Shown here: piece by piece, positions 14,287-20,189 of the stretch
How positions within the stretch are numbered: position 1 is the first letter of the stretch
Layout of the letters: the number at the start of each line of letters is the position of its first letter
Assembly: GCA_031278675.1 (NCBI GenBank)
Contig: JAITJY010000341.1
Coordinates: 1 to 20,189, forward strand
Length of the DNA stretch: 20,189 bases
DNA from: Bifidobacteriaceae bacterium
Lineage (GTDB): Bacteria; Actinomycetota; Actinomycetes; Actinomycetales; WQXJ01
Reading direction: 5' to 3'
The notes under the pieces: model-generated
What the model was told of the DNA's origin: nothing
Seen by the model: the letters and a program-made list of their open reading frames with translations, nothing else
Databases searched by the model: none
Program-made: the position numbers and the translations under genes

Positions 14287-15756
14287 ATGGAGTTGTTTAA
14301 CAGTATCGTCGGCACCATTGACGACTTCGTTTGGAGTGTCTGGCTGCTGATCCCATTGCTGACCGTGACGGGGCTGGTGCTGACCATCAGGTTGCGCGGG
14401 TTGCAGTTTGTCAAGCTCTGGCCTGCGCTAAAGCTCGGACTGTTCAAGCGGCGTGATCCGGGCGCGGCCGGCGACATTTCGCAATACCAGGCCTTGACGA
14501 CGGCGCTTGCGGCAACGGTCGGCACCGGCAACATTGTGGGGGTCGCCACCGCGATCGGGATTGGCGGACCAGGCGCCCTGTTCTGGATGTGGGTGACCGG
14601 CCTTTTGGGTATGGCGTCCAAATACGCTGAGGCGTTCCTCGGCTCCAAGTACCGCGAAACGGACAGCCGCGGCGAAGTGGTCGGTGGACCCCAGGTCTAC
14701 CTGCAAAAAGCCATCGCCGGGCCGGTCGGTAAGACGTTGGCGATCCTGTTCGCGGTGTTCGGCGCCTTCGCCGCCTTTGGGATTGGGAACGGCACGCAGG
14801 TCAAGTCGATGGTCGAGAACATGGAGAACGCCTTCGGCGTCGATCCGATGATCACCGGCGTGATAGTGATGATCCTGGTGGGGCTCACCTTGATCGGCGG
14901 GATCAAGTCCATCGGCAAGGTGACCGCCGCGTTTGTGCCGTTCATGATCGTTGTCTACGTTGTGGCGGGCGCAGTCATCCTGGCACTGAACGTCCAGGCC
15001 ATCCCGCACGCTATCGGCTTGGTGTTCACGGATGCGTTCACCGGCACCGACAAGGTCGGCAACTTCCTGGGCGCCACCGTTGGGCTCGCGATCCAAAAGG
15101 GCATGGCGCGGGGCATTTTCTCCAACGAATCCGGGATGGGTTCAGCCGCGATTGTGGCCGCTGCGGCCCAGAGTTCACACCCCGTGCGCCAAGGCCTCGT
15201 TTCCATGACGCAGACCTTCATCGACACGATCATCGTGGTCAGCTTCACCGGCCTGGTCATCTTGTCGACCGGGGTCTGGCAAAACGCGCCGATCGACCCT
15301 GCGACAGATGGGCGTCTTGACGGAAACCTCACATTAGAGGCGTTCGCCCAGGTCATTGGCGAGAACCTGGGTCCGGCGATCGTTGCGATCTGCGTCGTCT
15401 TCTTCGCCTTGTCCACCGTGATCGGATGGTCCTACTACGGCGAACGCTGCGCGGTGCGCCTGTTCGGGATCAATGCGCAACTCCCGTACCGGGTGATCTT
15501 CACCGCTTTGATTGTGGTTTGGGCCCGGTTCCAAGCCGAGACCATCTGGCAGATCGCGGACATCTTGAACGGGCTGATGGCCCTCCCGAACTTGATTGGG
15601 TTACTGATCCTGAGCGGCATGATTGCTCGGGAAACCAAGGCGTACCTCGCCTCCGACCCGGATCTGACCAAGAACAACGTTGAACCTGGTCCGCTCACCG
15701 CGATTGCCTTCAAGTTCTCCTGGGTTCCCTCCGAGGAGCGGGTCTCACGCCGGTGA
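14287..15756 (+). CDS. AGCS-family sodium:alanine/glycine symporter
   Basis: Secondary transporter importing alanine, glycine or related amino acids with Na+ (or H+), in the cytoplasmic membrane. The 489 aa have about ten hydrophobic segments. The family signature spans residues 69-90, including TVGTGNIVG (78-86), followed by GIGGPGALFWMW. Also present are the NGTQ segment (168-171) and NESGMGSA (280-287). The usual GGPMYY reads GGPQVY (133-138), a departure near the substrate-path region. ATG 14287 follows GAAGGGA (14273-14279) at 7 nt spacing. It is one of two operon heads here with a real leader. It ends 26 bp before the convergent alpha-glucosidase gene. Substrate is not deducible beyond small neutral amino acids. 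Confidence 0.92.
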   Translation: MELFNSIVGTIDDFVWSVWLLIPLLTVTGLVLTIRLRGLQFVKLWPALKLGLFKRRDPGAAGDISQYQALTTALAATVGTGNIVGVATAIGIGGPGALFWMWVTGLLGMASKYAEAFLGSKYRETDSRGEVVGGPQVYLQKAIAGPVGKTLAILFAVFGAFAAFGIGNGTQVKSMVENMENAFGVDPMITGVIVMILVGLTLIGGIKSIGKVTAAFVPFMIVVYVVAGAVILALNVQAIPHAIGLVFTDAFTGTDKVGNFLGATVGLAIQKGMARGIFSNESGMGSAAIVAAAAQSSHPVRQGLVSMTQTFIDTIIVVSFTGLVILSTGVWQNAPIDPATDGRLDGNLTLEAFAQVIGENLGPAIVAICVVFFALSTVIGWSYYGERCAVRLFGINAQLPYRVIFTALIVVWARFQAETIWQIADILNGLMALPNLIGLLILSGMIARETKAYLASDPDLTKNNVEPGPLTAIAFKFSWVPSEERVSRR

Positions 15757-15763
15757 TCTGGTG

Positions 15764-15784
15764 GGGCCGGGCGTGTCCCGGCTC
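15764..15784. terminator. G+C-rich hairpin between convergent genes
   Basis: GCCGGG (15766-15771) pairs with CCCGGC (15777-15782) around CGTGT, and G-U and G-C pairs extend the stem to 8 bp. It lies exactly between the symporter stop and the alpha-glucosidase stop. There is no U-tract on either strand, a common state in high-G+C actinobacteria. It could serve both directions. Confidence 0.55.
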
Positions 15785-17453
15785 AGGCGTCCAGCCAGAC
15801 CGCAGTATCCGGTTCGAGGCTACCTAGATCAGGGCCAGGCGCCGGCGCCGATGAGACCAGCACCTGACCCGCCGGGAGTTGGAGCGCCCGGGTGCCAAAG
15901 TTGATATAGCAGCGCCAACCATTCCCGCGGGCGAAGCCCAAAGCATCCGGCGAGTCAAGATCAGCGCACCACGTCAGCGACTCATCGGCGCGCAGCGCCT
16001 CCCGCAAACGCAACGCGCTCCGGTAAAACTCGAGAGTTGACCCGGCCACACCGGCCTGCGCGGACGCAGCAAAATCCGCAAACCACGACGGTTGAGGCAG
16101 GTGCGCCGGCCCAGCACCAAAACCAAACGACGGCCCGGTCGGTTCCCAAGGCAATGGCACACGCGACCCGTCGCGGCCCACCAGTTGACCCCCGGTCCGG
16201 TGAAACGCCGGGTCCTGTCGCTGATCCGGCGGTATTTCGAGGACCTCCGGCAAACCCAACTCCTCACCTTGATACAGATACGCGGAGCCGGGCAGAGCCA
16301 ACATGAACAGCGCAGCGGCCCGCGCCCGCGCCAACCCCACCGCGCGGTCGATCACCGGTTCGGTCCCCCCAGAACGCAGCCACGCCGCGTCGCGCAGATT
16401 GTTCGCATTCCCGCCGCCCGCACCAGGCAACGCCAAGCGTGACGCCGCCCGCACCACGTCATGATTCGAGAACACCCAGGTCGATGACGACCCAGAAGCC
16501 GCTGCCAACGCCAAGTTTGACGCCACCACCTGCCGGAACGCCTCAGCCGACCAGTCGGCCTGCAACAGATCAAAGTTGAACGCCTGACCCAGTTCGCTGG
16601 GCCGCGCATAAAGCGCCCGGCGCGCCGGATCATCCACCCAGACCTCACCGACAGCCGCCCGCGGCGGATCATACGAGTTGAACAGTTCACGCCACTCACT
16701 GAAGATCTCGTGCACCTCATCCCGGTCGGTGAAGGGATGATGCGGCCCAGACCCCTGAGCATCAAGTTCCGCAGTGGAAGGCAACGGCTGCGCCGTCAAG
16801 TCCTTGGCCAGCGCCATCGCCACATCAACCCGGAAGGCATCAACGCCCCGGTCTGACCAAAACCGCAAAGTCTTGAGGAACTCGTCACGCACTTCGCGGT
16901 TCGACCAGTTGAAATCGGGTTGTTCCTTAGCGAACAGATGCAAATAAAACTGTCCGTCTCCGACGGGCTCCCAAACCGAGCCGCCGAAAGCGTTGGCCCA
17001 ATCGGAAGGTGGGCGGACGGCATTGTCCATGCTGTTGGCGGGTAAACCGTCCATGAAAATAAACCGGTCCCGGGCGGGCGAACCCTTGGGCGCGGCCAAA
17101 GCCTCCTGGAACCACACATGGCCGGAGCCGGCATGGTTCGGCACAATGTCGACAATTACGCGCATCCCGGCGCCGTGCAACGCCGCCACCAGGCGGTCGA
17201 AATCCTCCAGAGTGCCTAAACGGGGATCGACGGCGCGGTAATCATCCACGTCATAGCCGCCGTCGGCGAGGGCGGACGGGTAGAACGGCGAGAGCCACAC
17301 GGCGTCCACGCCCAATGCCTGAAGGTAGTCGATGCGGGACGTAATACCGTTCAAATCGCCTAGGCCGTCGCCATCGGAATCAGCGAACGAACGTGGATAA
17401 ACCTGGTAGACGGTGGCCGTGCGCCACCAATTCGGGTCGTTAGTCAACGCCAT
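15783..17453 (-). CDS. GH13 alpha-glucosidase (oligo-1,6-glucosidase type)
   Basis: Retaining glycoside hydrolase that releases glucose from the non-reducing end of alpha-linked oligosaccharides; cytosolic, as no signal peptide is present. The 556 residues show the Ca-loop DSDGDGLGDLNG (25-36). The four GH13 regions are DIVPNH (102-107), FRVD with nucleophile Asp210, GEVW with acid/base Glu270, and FSNHD with Asp332. The YQGEELGLPE and GRDGSRVPLPW segments are typical of the alpha-glucosidase/oligo-1,6-glucosidase subgroup. ATG 17453 has TAGGAT 6 nt upstream. It stands alone, with no sugar transporter or LacI-type regulator adjacent. Preference among maltose, isomaltose, sucrose and trehalose cannot be settled; transglycosylation is also possible. 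Confidence 0.93.
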   Translation of the reverse strand: MALTNDPNWWRTATVYQVYPRSFADSDGDGLGDLNGITSRIDYLQALGVDAVWLSPFYPSALADGGYDVDDYRAVDPRLGTLEDFDRLVAALHGAGMRVIVDIVPNHAGSGHVWFQEALAAPKGSPARDRFIFMDGLPANSMDNAVRPPSDWANAFGGSVWEPVGDGQFYLHLFAKEQPDFNWSNREVRDEFLKTLRFWSDRGVDAFRVDVAMALAKDLTAQPLPSTAELDAQGSGPHHPFTDRDEVHEIFSEWRELFNSYDPPRAAVGEVWVDDPARRALYARPSELGQAFNFDLLQADWSAEAFRQVVASNLALAAASGSSSTWVFSNHDVVRAASRLALPGAGGGNANNLRDAAWLRSGGTEPVIDRAVGLARARAAALFMLALPGSAYLYQGEELGLPEVLEIPPDQRQDPAFHRTGGQLVGRDGSRVPLPWEPTGPSFGFGAGPAHLPQPSWFADFAASAQAGVAGSTLEFYRSALRLREALRADESLTWCADLDSPDALGFARGNGWRCYINFGTRALQLPAGQVLVSSAPAPGPDLGSLEPDTAVWLDA

Positions 17454-17459
17454 CCCAAA

Positions 17460-17465
17460 ATCCTA
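17460..17465 (-). promoter_or_regulatory. Probable -10 box (TAGGAT) for the alpha-glucosidase gene
   Basis: On the minus strand TAGGAT, then TTTGGG, then ATG 17453: a 6-nt gap and a probable leaderless start. No Shine-Dalgarno sequence is present. Confidence 0.55.
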
Positions 17466-17522
17466 CGGCACCGGCGGGGGCCGTTGCGCCTTGCCTCCTG
17501 GCACCGTCGCCGCCGGTCAAGC

Positions 17523-17552
17523 CTGACGCCGCGCCCACCCACACGGTAAGGT
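17523..17552 (+). promoter_or_regulatory. Promoter of the ANT(6)-like gene (-35 CTGACG, -10 TAAGGT)
   Basis: CTGACG at 17523-17528 matches TTGACA at four of six positions. An 18-bp spacer leads to TAAGGT at 17547-17552, then six nt to GTG 17559. This is the most complete promoter in the window and again predicts a leaderless message. Confidence 0.6.
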
Positions 17553-17558
17553 CTTCGA

Positions 17559-18404
17559 GTGGCATACTCCTACACCGAGACCTTGGACCTGCTGATTTCC
17601 TTGTTGGACGGTTTGCCGACCGTCAGTGGCGCCGCCCTGATCGGTTCGCGCGCCCGCACTGAGGCCGATGCGTCGGCGGATCTTGACGTGCTGATTTTTG
17701 CCGCCGAGCCCGCCCCGCTCCTCGCTGGGGTGGGTTGGCTCGCTCCGATTGGGCGTGTTTGGGCCACGACGGTGGATCGGGAATTGACCGATTTGCCGGT
17801 GCGGCGGGTGCTGTTAGATGGCGCGATTCAGGTCGATTTGTTGATTCTCGCGGACGATGCCGTGCCCGCCCTGCCAGCACCGTCGCGCCGGATTTTGGCG
17901 GACATGGCGCGGCGGGGATATGTCGCCCTGAAGCAGGGCGGTCCCGTTCCGCAATTGCTGGATGAATTGGCCGGGGAGGAAATCCGTTCGGCGCGGCCAT
18001 CTCAGGAGGAATTTGCTGAGTTGGTTTCGCGGTTTTGGATTGATGTGGTCCGGTCGGCTCGGCGGTTGGCGCGCGGTGAGGTGTGGAGCGCGCTGCGCTT
18101 GATTGATGGGCCTTTGAAGGATGCGATGGTCGTGATGCAGTCCTGGATCGTAAAGGCGGTCAAGGGGGCTGACTTCGACACGTTCTGGGATGGCCGGCAT
18201 CTGGATGTCTGGGCTGGTCAGCGCTTTGAGCGTGATCTGGGGGCGAGTTTTGCGGCGTTCGATCCGGCCAGCGTGCGCGCCGCCCTGATTGAAACGATGG
18301 ACCAGTTCAGGCTCCAGGCGATCCAGGCGGCGCAACGGTGGTCCCTGGACTACCCGGAAACGCTGGACCGGCGCACCACCGTGTGGGTCCGGACGCTGGA
18401 CTGA
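17559..18404 (+). CDS. ANT(6)-like nucleotidyltransferase (aminoglycoside 6-adenylyltransferase family)
   Basis: A 281-aa member of the nucleotidyltransferase superfamily, resembling streptomycin/aminoglycoside 6-adenylyltransferases, which move AMP from ATP to the antibiotic. GSRAR (29-33) is followed by the metal-binding pair in ADLDVLIF (Asp41, Asp43), with a possible third carboxylate at Asp93 (QVDLLIL). The C-terminal half has the ANT(6)-like run DTFWDGRHLDVWA (207-219) and then DQFRLQAIQAAQR (248-260). Length suits the family. The GTG start is set by the promoter at 17523-17552. Chromosomal members in soil and host-associated bacteria often have unproven substrates, so resistance is an inference. 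The gene is divergent from the alpha-glucosidase and has no obvious partner. Confidence 0.78.
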   Translation: MAYSYTETLDLLISLLDGLPTVSGAALIGSRARTEADASADLDVLIFAAEPAPLLAGVGWLAPIGRVWATTVDRELTDLPVRRVLLDGAIQVDLLILADDAVPALPAPSRRILADMARRGYVALKQGGPVPQLLDELAGEEIRSARPSQEEFAELVSRFWIDVVRSARRLARGEVWSALRLIDGPLKDAMVVMQSWIVKAVKGADFDTFWDGRHLDVWAGQRFERDLGASFAAFDPASVRAALIETMDQFRLQAIQAAQRWSLDYPETLDRRTTVWVRTLD

Positions 18405-18415
18405 GCCGGCGGGTC

Positions 18416-18432
18416 CGCCAACGATCTTGGCG
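18416..18432. terminator. Inverted repeat CGCCAA-N5-TTGGCG after the ANT(6)-like gene
   Basis: Perfect 6-bp arms with loop CGATC begin 12 bp after the stop codon. The position suits a short terminator, but there is no U-tract and the stem is short. The symmetric sequence could equally be an operator for the following transporter, whose -10 box is about 65 bp downstream. Confidence 0.35.
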
Positions 18433-18495
18433 CTGTGGGCAGGGCCGACACGCCGGATGCGTCCTCGGGGTAACAAGTTGGTGTCCTGCGGCTGG

Positions 18496-18501
18496 TAATC
18501 T
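18496..18501 (+). promoter_or_regulatory. Probable -10 box (TAATCT) for the amino-acid ABC transporter
   Basis: TAATCT predicts transcription starting near 18508, leaving a leader of about 38 nt before ATG 18546. A GTG at 18507, only 5 nt downstream and in frame, might act as a second, nearly leaderless start. No good -35 box. Confidence 0.45.
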
Positions 18502-18545
18502 CTCGCGTGAAGCCGTTTGAGCAAGCTTTACCGAAGGAGCACCAA

Positions 18546-19388
18546 ATGAAGAAGCTTCCCGCATTTATCCTGGCCGCCATCATGATGCCACTGCTATTGG
18601 GTGCATGCGGCGGTGGTGGCACGTCCGATGAGGGTGACGCTGCCGCGAGCGGACCGCTCCGGGTTGGTATGGAGGCGGCCTACGCACCGTTCAACTGGAC
18701 TCAGGTGGATGATTCGAAGGGCGCCGTCAAGATTGACGGCGGCGGGTGGGCCGGCGGCTATGACGTGGCGATGGCCAAGTTGGTGGCCGAGAAAATGGGG
18801 CGCGACCTAGTGGTGGTCAAGACGGGTTGGGATGGGCTGATCCCGGCGCTCCAGGCCGGCAAGATCGACATGATTGTCGCTGGGATGACCCCCACCGCCG
18901 AACGTAAAGAGTCGATTGACTTCTCGCAGCCTTATTATGCGTCCGATATTGTGGTGGTGGTCAAGAAGGACTCGAAGTGGGCTGAGGCGAAGACAATCGA
19001 CGAACTGTCGGGGGCCAAGATCACTGGGCAGTTGGCGACTGTGCATTACGACAAGTTCGTGGATCAGATCCCGGGGGTGGACAAGCAAACCGCGTTGACG
19101 GATTTCCCGACCATGATTCTGGCTCTGAAGTCCGGGAAGATCGACGGGTATGTTTCGGAGCGTCCGGGGGCGTTGAGCGCTGTTGCGGGAAACACCGACC
19201 TGACGTTCTTGAGCTTCCCTGAGGGGCAGGGATTCGATGTGGCGGAAGACGATACTGCGATCGCCATCGGCCTGAAGAAGGGCTCCGATCTGTTGGCGGC
19301 GGTCAACGAGGCTCTTGGCGAGATCTCGGCGGAGACGCGTGAGCAGCTCATGGAGCAGGCGGTGAAAGACCAACCTGCCCAGGAGTGA
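18546..19388 (+). CDS. Polar amino-acid ABC transporter substrate-binding lipoprotein
   Basis: Extracytoplasmic family 3 solute-binding protein that delivers an amino acid to the permease encoded next. The 280 aa begin with a lipoprotein signal peptide ending in the lipobox LLGAC, so Cys21 should be lipidated. After a Gly/Ser linker comes LRVGMEAAYAPFNW, typical of the entry strand, followed by GYDVAMAKLVAEKMG, DMIVAGMTPTAERKESIDFS and a second lobe with GKIDGYVSERPGA. ATG 18546 is chosen because AAGGAG (18534-18539) lies 6 nt upstream and because it places the signal peptide correctly. An in-frame GTG 18507 would add 13 residues before it. Substrate (Gln, Glu, His, Cys or other) is not determinable. 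Confidence 0.92.
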   Translation: MKKLPAFILAAIMMPLLLGACGGGGTSDEGDAAASGPLRVGMEAAYAPFNWTQVDDSKGAVKIDGGGWAGGYDVAMAKLVAEKMGRDLVVVKTGWDGLIPALQAGKIDMIVAGMTPTAERKESIDFSQPYYASDIVVVVKKDSKWAEAKTIDELSGAKITGQLATVHYDKFVDQIPGVDKQTALTDFPTMILALKSGKIDGYVSERPGALSAVAGNTDLTFLSFPEGQGFDVAEDDTAIAIGLKKGSDLLAAVNEALGEISAETREQLMEQAVKDQPAQE

Positions 19389-19392
19389 CAGG

Positions 19393-19488
19393 ATGAATCG
19401 CTTGCCGCTGGGGCAGGCGCATCAGGCAGGAGAAGCGACCTTGGCACGTGAGGCGGGCCGAAGGAAGGTTAGCGGATGGATGTTCTAG
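19393..19488 (+). CDS. Possible 31-codon small ORF between binding protein and permease
   Basis: ATG 19393 lies 7 nt after AGGAG (19381-19385), a good ribosome-binding site that overlaps the end of the binding-protein gene. The frame encodes 31 residues (MNRLPLGQAHQ...SGWMF) and ends at TAG 19486-19488, overlapping the permease start by 13 bp. It may be a coupling leader ORF or chance; the sequence resembles no family I know. It contains the hairpin at 19399-19419. Confidence 0.25.
   Translation: MNRLPLGQAHQAGEATLAREAGRRKVSGWMF
19399..19419 (+). promoter_or_regulatory. Intercistronic hairpin after the binding-protein gene
   Basis: CGCTTGCC (19399-19406) pairs with GGCAGGCG (19412-19419) around loop GCTGG: 8 bp with one G-U pair and no U-tract. 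In transporter operons such stems often protect the binding-protein mRNA or cause partial termination, so that more binding protein than permease is made. This role is inferred from position. Confidence 0.45.
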
Positions 19489-20189
19489 CATTTGTGGCGG
19501 CCGAGCGAGGGTTTTTCGGCTGGATAGTCAAGATTTTGCACGACTATTGGAGTTGGTTGCTGAAAGGCGTCGGCGTCACCATGTTCTTGGCTTTGACCGG
19601 CACGCTGATCGGTGTGGCGTTGGGGTTGGGTGTGGGGGTGGTGCGGACTATCCCGACGGATAAGCACTCGGCTGGTCCGGCCAAGCGTGTGGTGGTTAAG
19701 ATCGCGAACGCGCTGTTGGCGATCTATGTTGAGGTGTTCCGGGGGACGCCGATGATGGTCCAGGCGATGGTGGTGTTCTATGGCTTGGGGATGGCTTTCA
19801 ACATTAATCTGAATGTGTTGACGGCGGGTTTGCTGGTGGTTTCGATCAACACGGGGGCGTATATGGCGGAAATTGTGCGGGGCGGGATCGGTGCGGTTGA
19901 TCCGGGCCAAATGGAGGCCGGGTTGGCTGTCGGGATGAGCCATTGGTCGGTGATGCGTGGTGTGGTCCTGCCGCAAGCGATCCGGAATATTCTGCCCGCC
20001 ACGGGTAATGAGTTCGTGATCAATATCAAGGACACATCGGTGCTGATGGTGATCGGCACAACCGAACTCTATTTCCAGGGGAAATCCATTGACGGGAACC
20101 TGTACCAGACTTTCCCGGTCTATCTGCTGGTCGCGGCGATCTATCTGGTGTTGACGTTTAGTACTACCCGGGTGTTGCGGCTGTTAGAG
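19476..20189 (+). CDS. Polar amino-acid ABC transporter permease (partial, leaves window)
   Basis: Inner-membrane channel subunit of the HisM/GlnP family, partner of the preceding binding lipoprotein. The frame is open from ATG 19476 to the window end (238 codons), so the C-terminus is missing. It shows several hydrophobic segments, the family motif FRGTP (88-92) and NTGAYMAEIVRGG (125-137). The EAA loop (147-168) has Glu147, Gly154 and LPQA, and docks on the ATPase. AAGGAAGG (19461-19468) precedes the start by 7 nt. The gap to the binding-protein gene is 87 nt and holds a hairpin and a possible small ORF. A GlnQ-type ATPase gene is expected further downstream but is not in view. Confidence 0.93.
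   Translation, partial: MDVLAFVAAERGFFGWIVKILHDYWSWLLKGVGVTMFLALTGTLIGVALGLGVGVVRTIPTDKHSAGPAKRVVVKIANALLAIYVEVFRGTPMMVQAMVVFYGLGMAFNINLNVLTAGLLVVSINTGAYMAEIVRGGIGAVDPGQMEAGLAVGMSHWSVMRGVVLPQAIRNILPATGNEFVINIKDTSVLMVIGTTELYFQGKSIDGNLYQTFPVYLLVAAIYLVLTFSTTRVLRLLE

Noticed and set aside
15783..17453. Calling the GH13 enzyme trehalose synthase or sucrose isomerase
   Set aside because: The GH13 core motifs alone do not separate these activities, so the broader alpha-glucosidase call is safer.
1..20189. tRNA, rRNA, CRISPR array, IS element or integrase
   Set aside because: Reading the gaps on both strands showed no cloverleaf, no regularly spaced repeats, no transposase motifs and no terminal inverted repeats; this was by eye, so a faint element could be missed.

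Overview
The window is high-G+C, densely coded bacterial DNA that looks chromosomal and actinobacterial (Actinomycetota). The main reason is the gene order parA-like / scpA / scpB / rluB / cmk / der, the arrangement known from mycobacteria and relatives. Supporting signs are many GTG starts and repeated leaderless-type promoters, in which a TANNNT -10 box sits 6-7 nt before an ATG or GTG. I cannot name the genus from the sequence. No IS element, integrase, tRNA, rRNA or CRISPR array is visible.

Layout. (1) 1-338, minus strand: the N-terminal part of a Pro/Arg/Ala-rich protein that leaves the window at base 1. A divergent promoter region of about 130 bp separates it from a membrane-anchored family 2 glycosyltransferase (469-1530). 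(2) 1586-8601, plus strand: a chromosome-maintenance block. ParA-like ATPase, ScpA and ScpB overlap one another. After a 56-bp gap with its own promoter come RluB, TyrA (prephenate dehydrogenase with ACT domain), cytidylate kinase, a PlsC-type acyltransferase and the GTPase Der, joined by 4-8 base overlaps. The block thus combines condensin loading, rRNA/ribosome maturation, nucleotide and lipid supply and tyrosine synthesis. (3) 8614-13426, minus strand: a two-gene operon of an HSP90-family (HtpG-like) ATPase and a 978-residue helical/TPR-type protein, overlapping by 17 bp. This pair is the best candidate here for a poorly described system. (4) 13557-15756, plus strand: a small DedA/VTT-like membrane protein and an AGCS-family sodium/amino-acid symporter with a long leader. 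(5) 15783-17453, minus strand: a GH13 alpha-glucosidase, convergent with the symporter across a G+C-rich hairpin. (6) 17559-18404, plus strand: an ANT(6)-like nucleotidyltransferase. (7) 18546 to the right edge, plus strand: a polar amino-acid ABC transporter (lipoprotein binding protein, then a permease that runs off the window); the ATPase is presumably further downstream.

Regulatory logic. Most operon heads (338-, 469+, 1586+, 3873+, 13426-, 13557+, 17453-, 17559+) have a TANNNT box placed so that transcription would begin at or next to the start codon. Internal genes instead use Shine-Dalgarno sites or stop/start overlaps. The symporter and the binding protein are the exceptions: both have 5' leaders and good ribosome-binding sites. 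No stretch longer than 300 bases is without a gene; the largest gaps are 14082-14286, 339-468, 13427-13556, 18405-18545 and 17454-17558, and their contents are listed.
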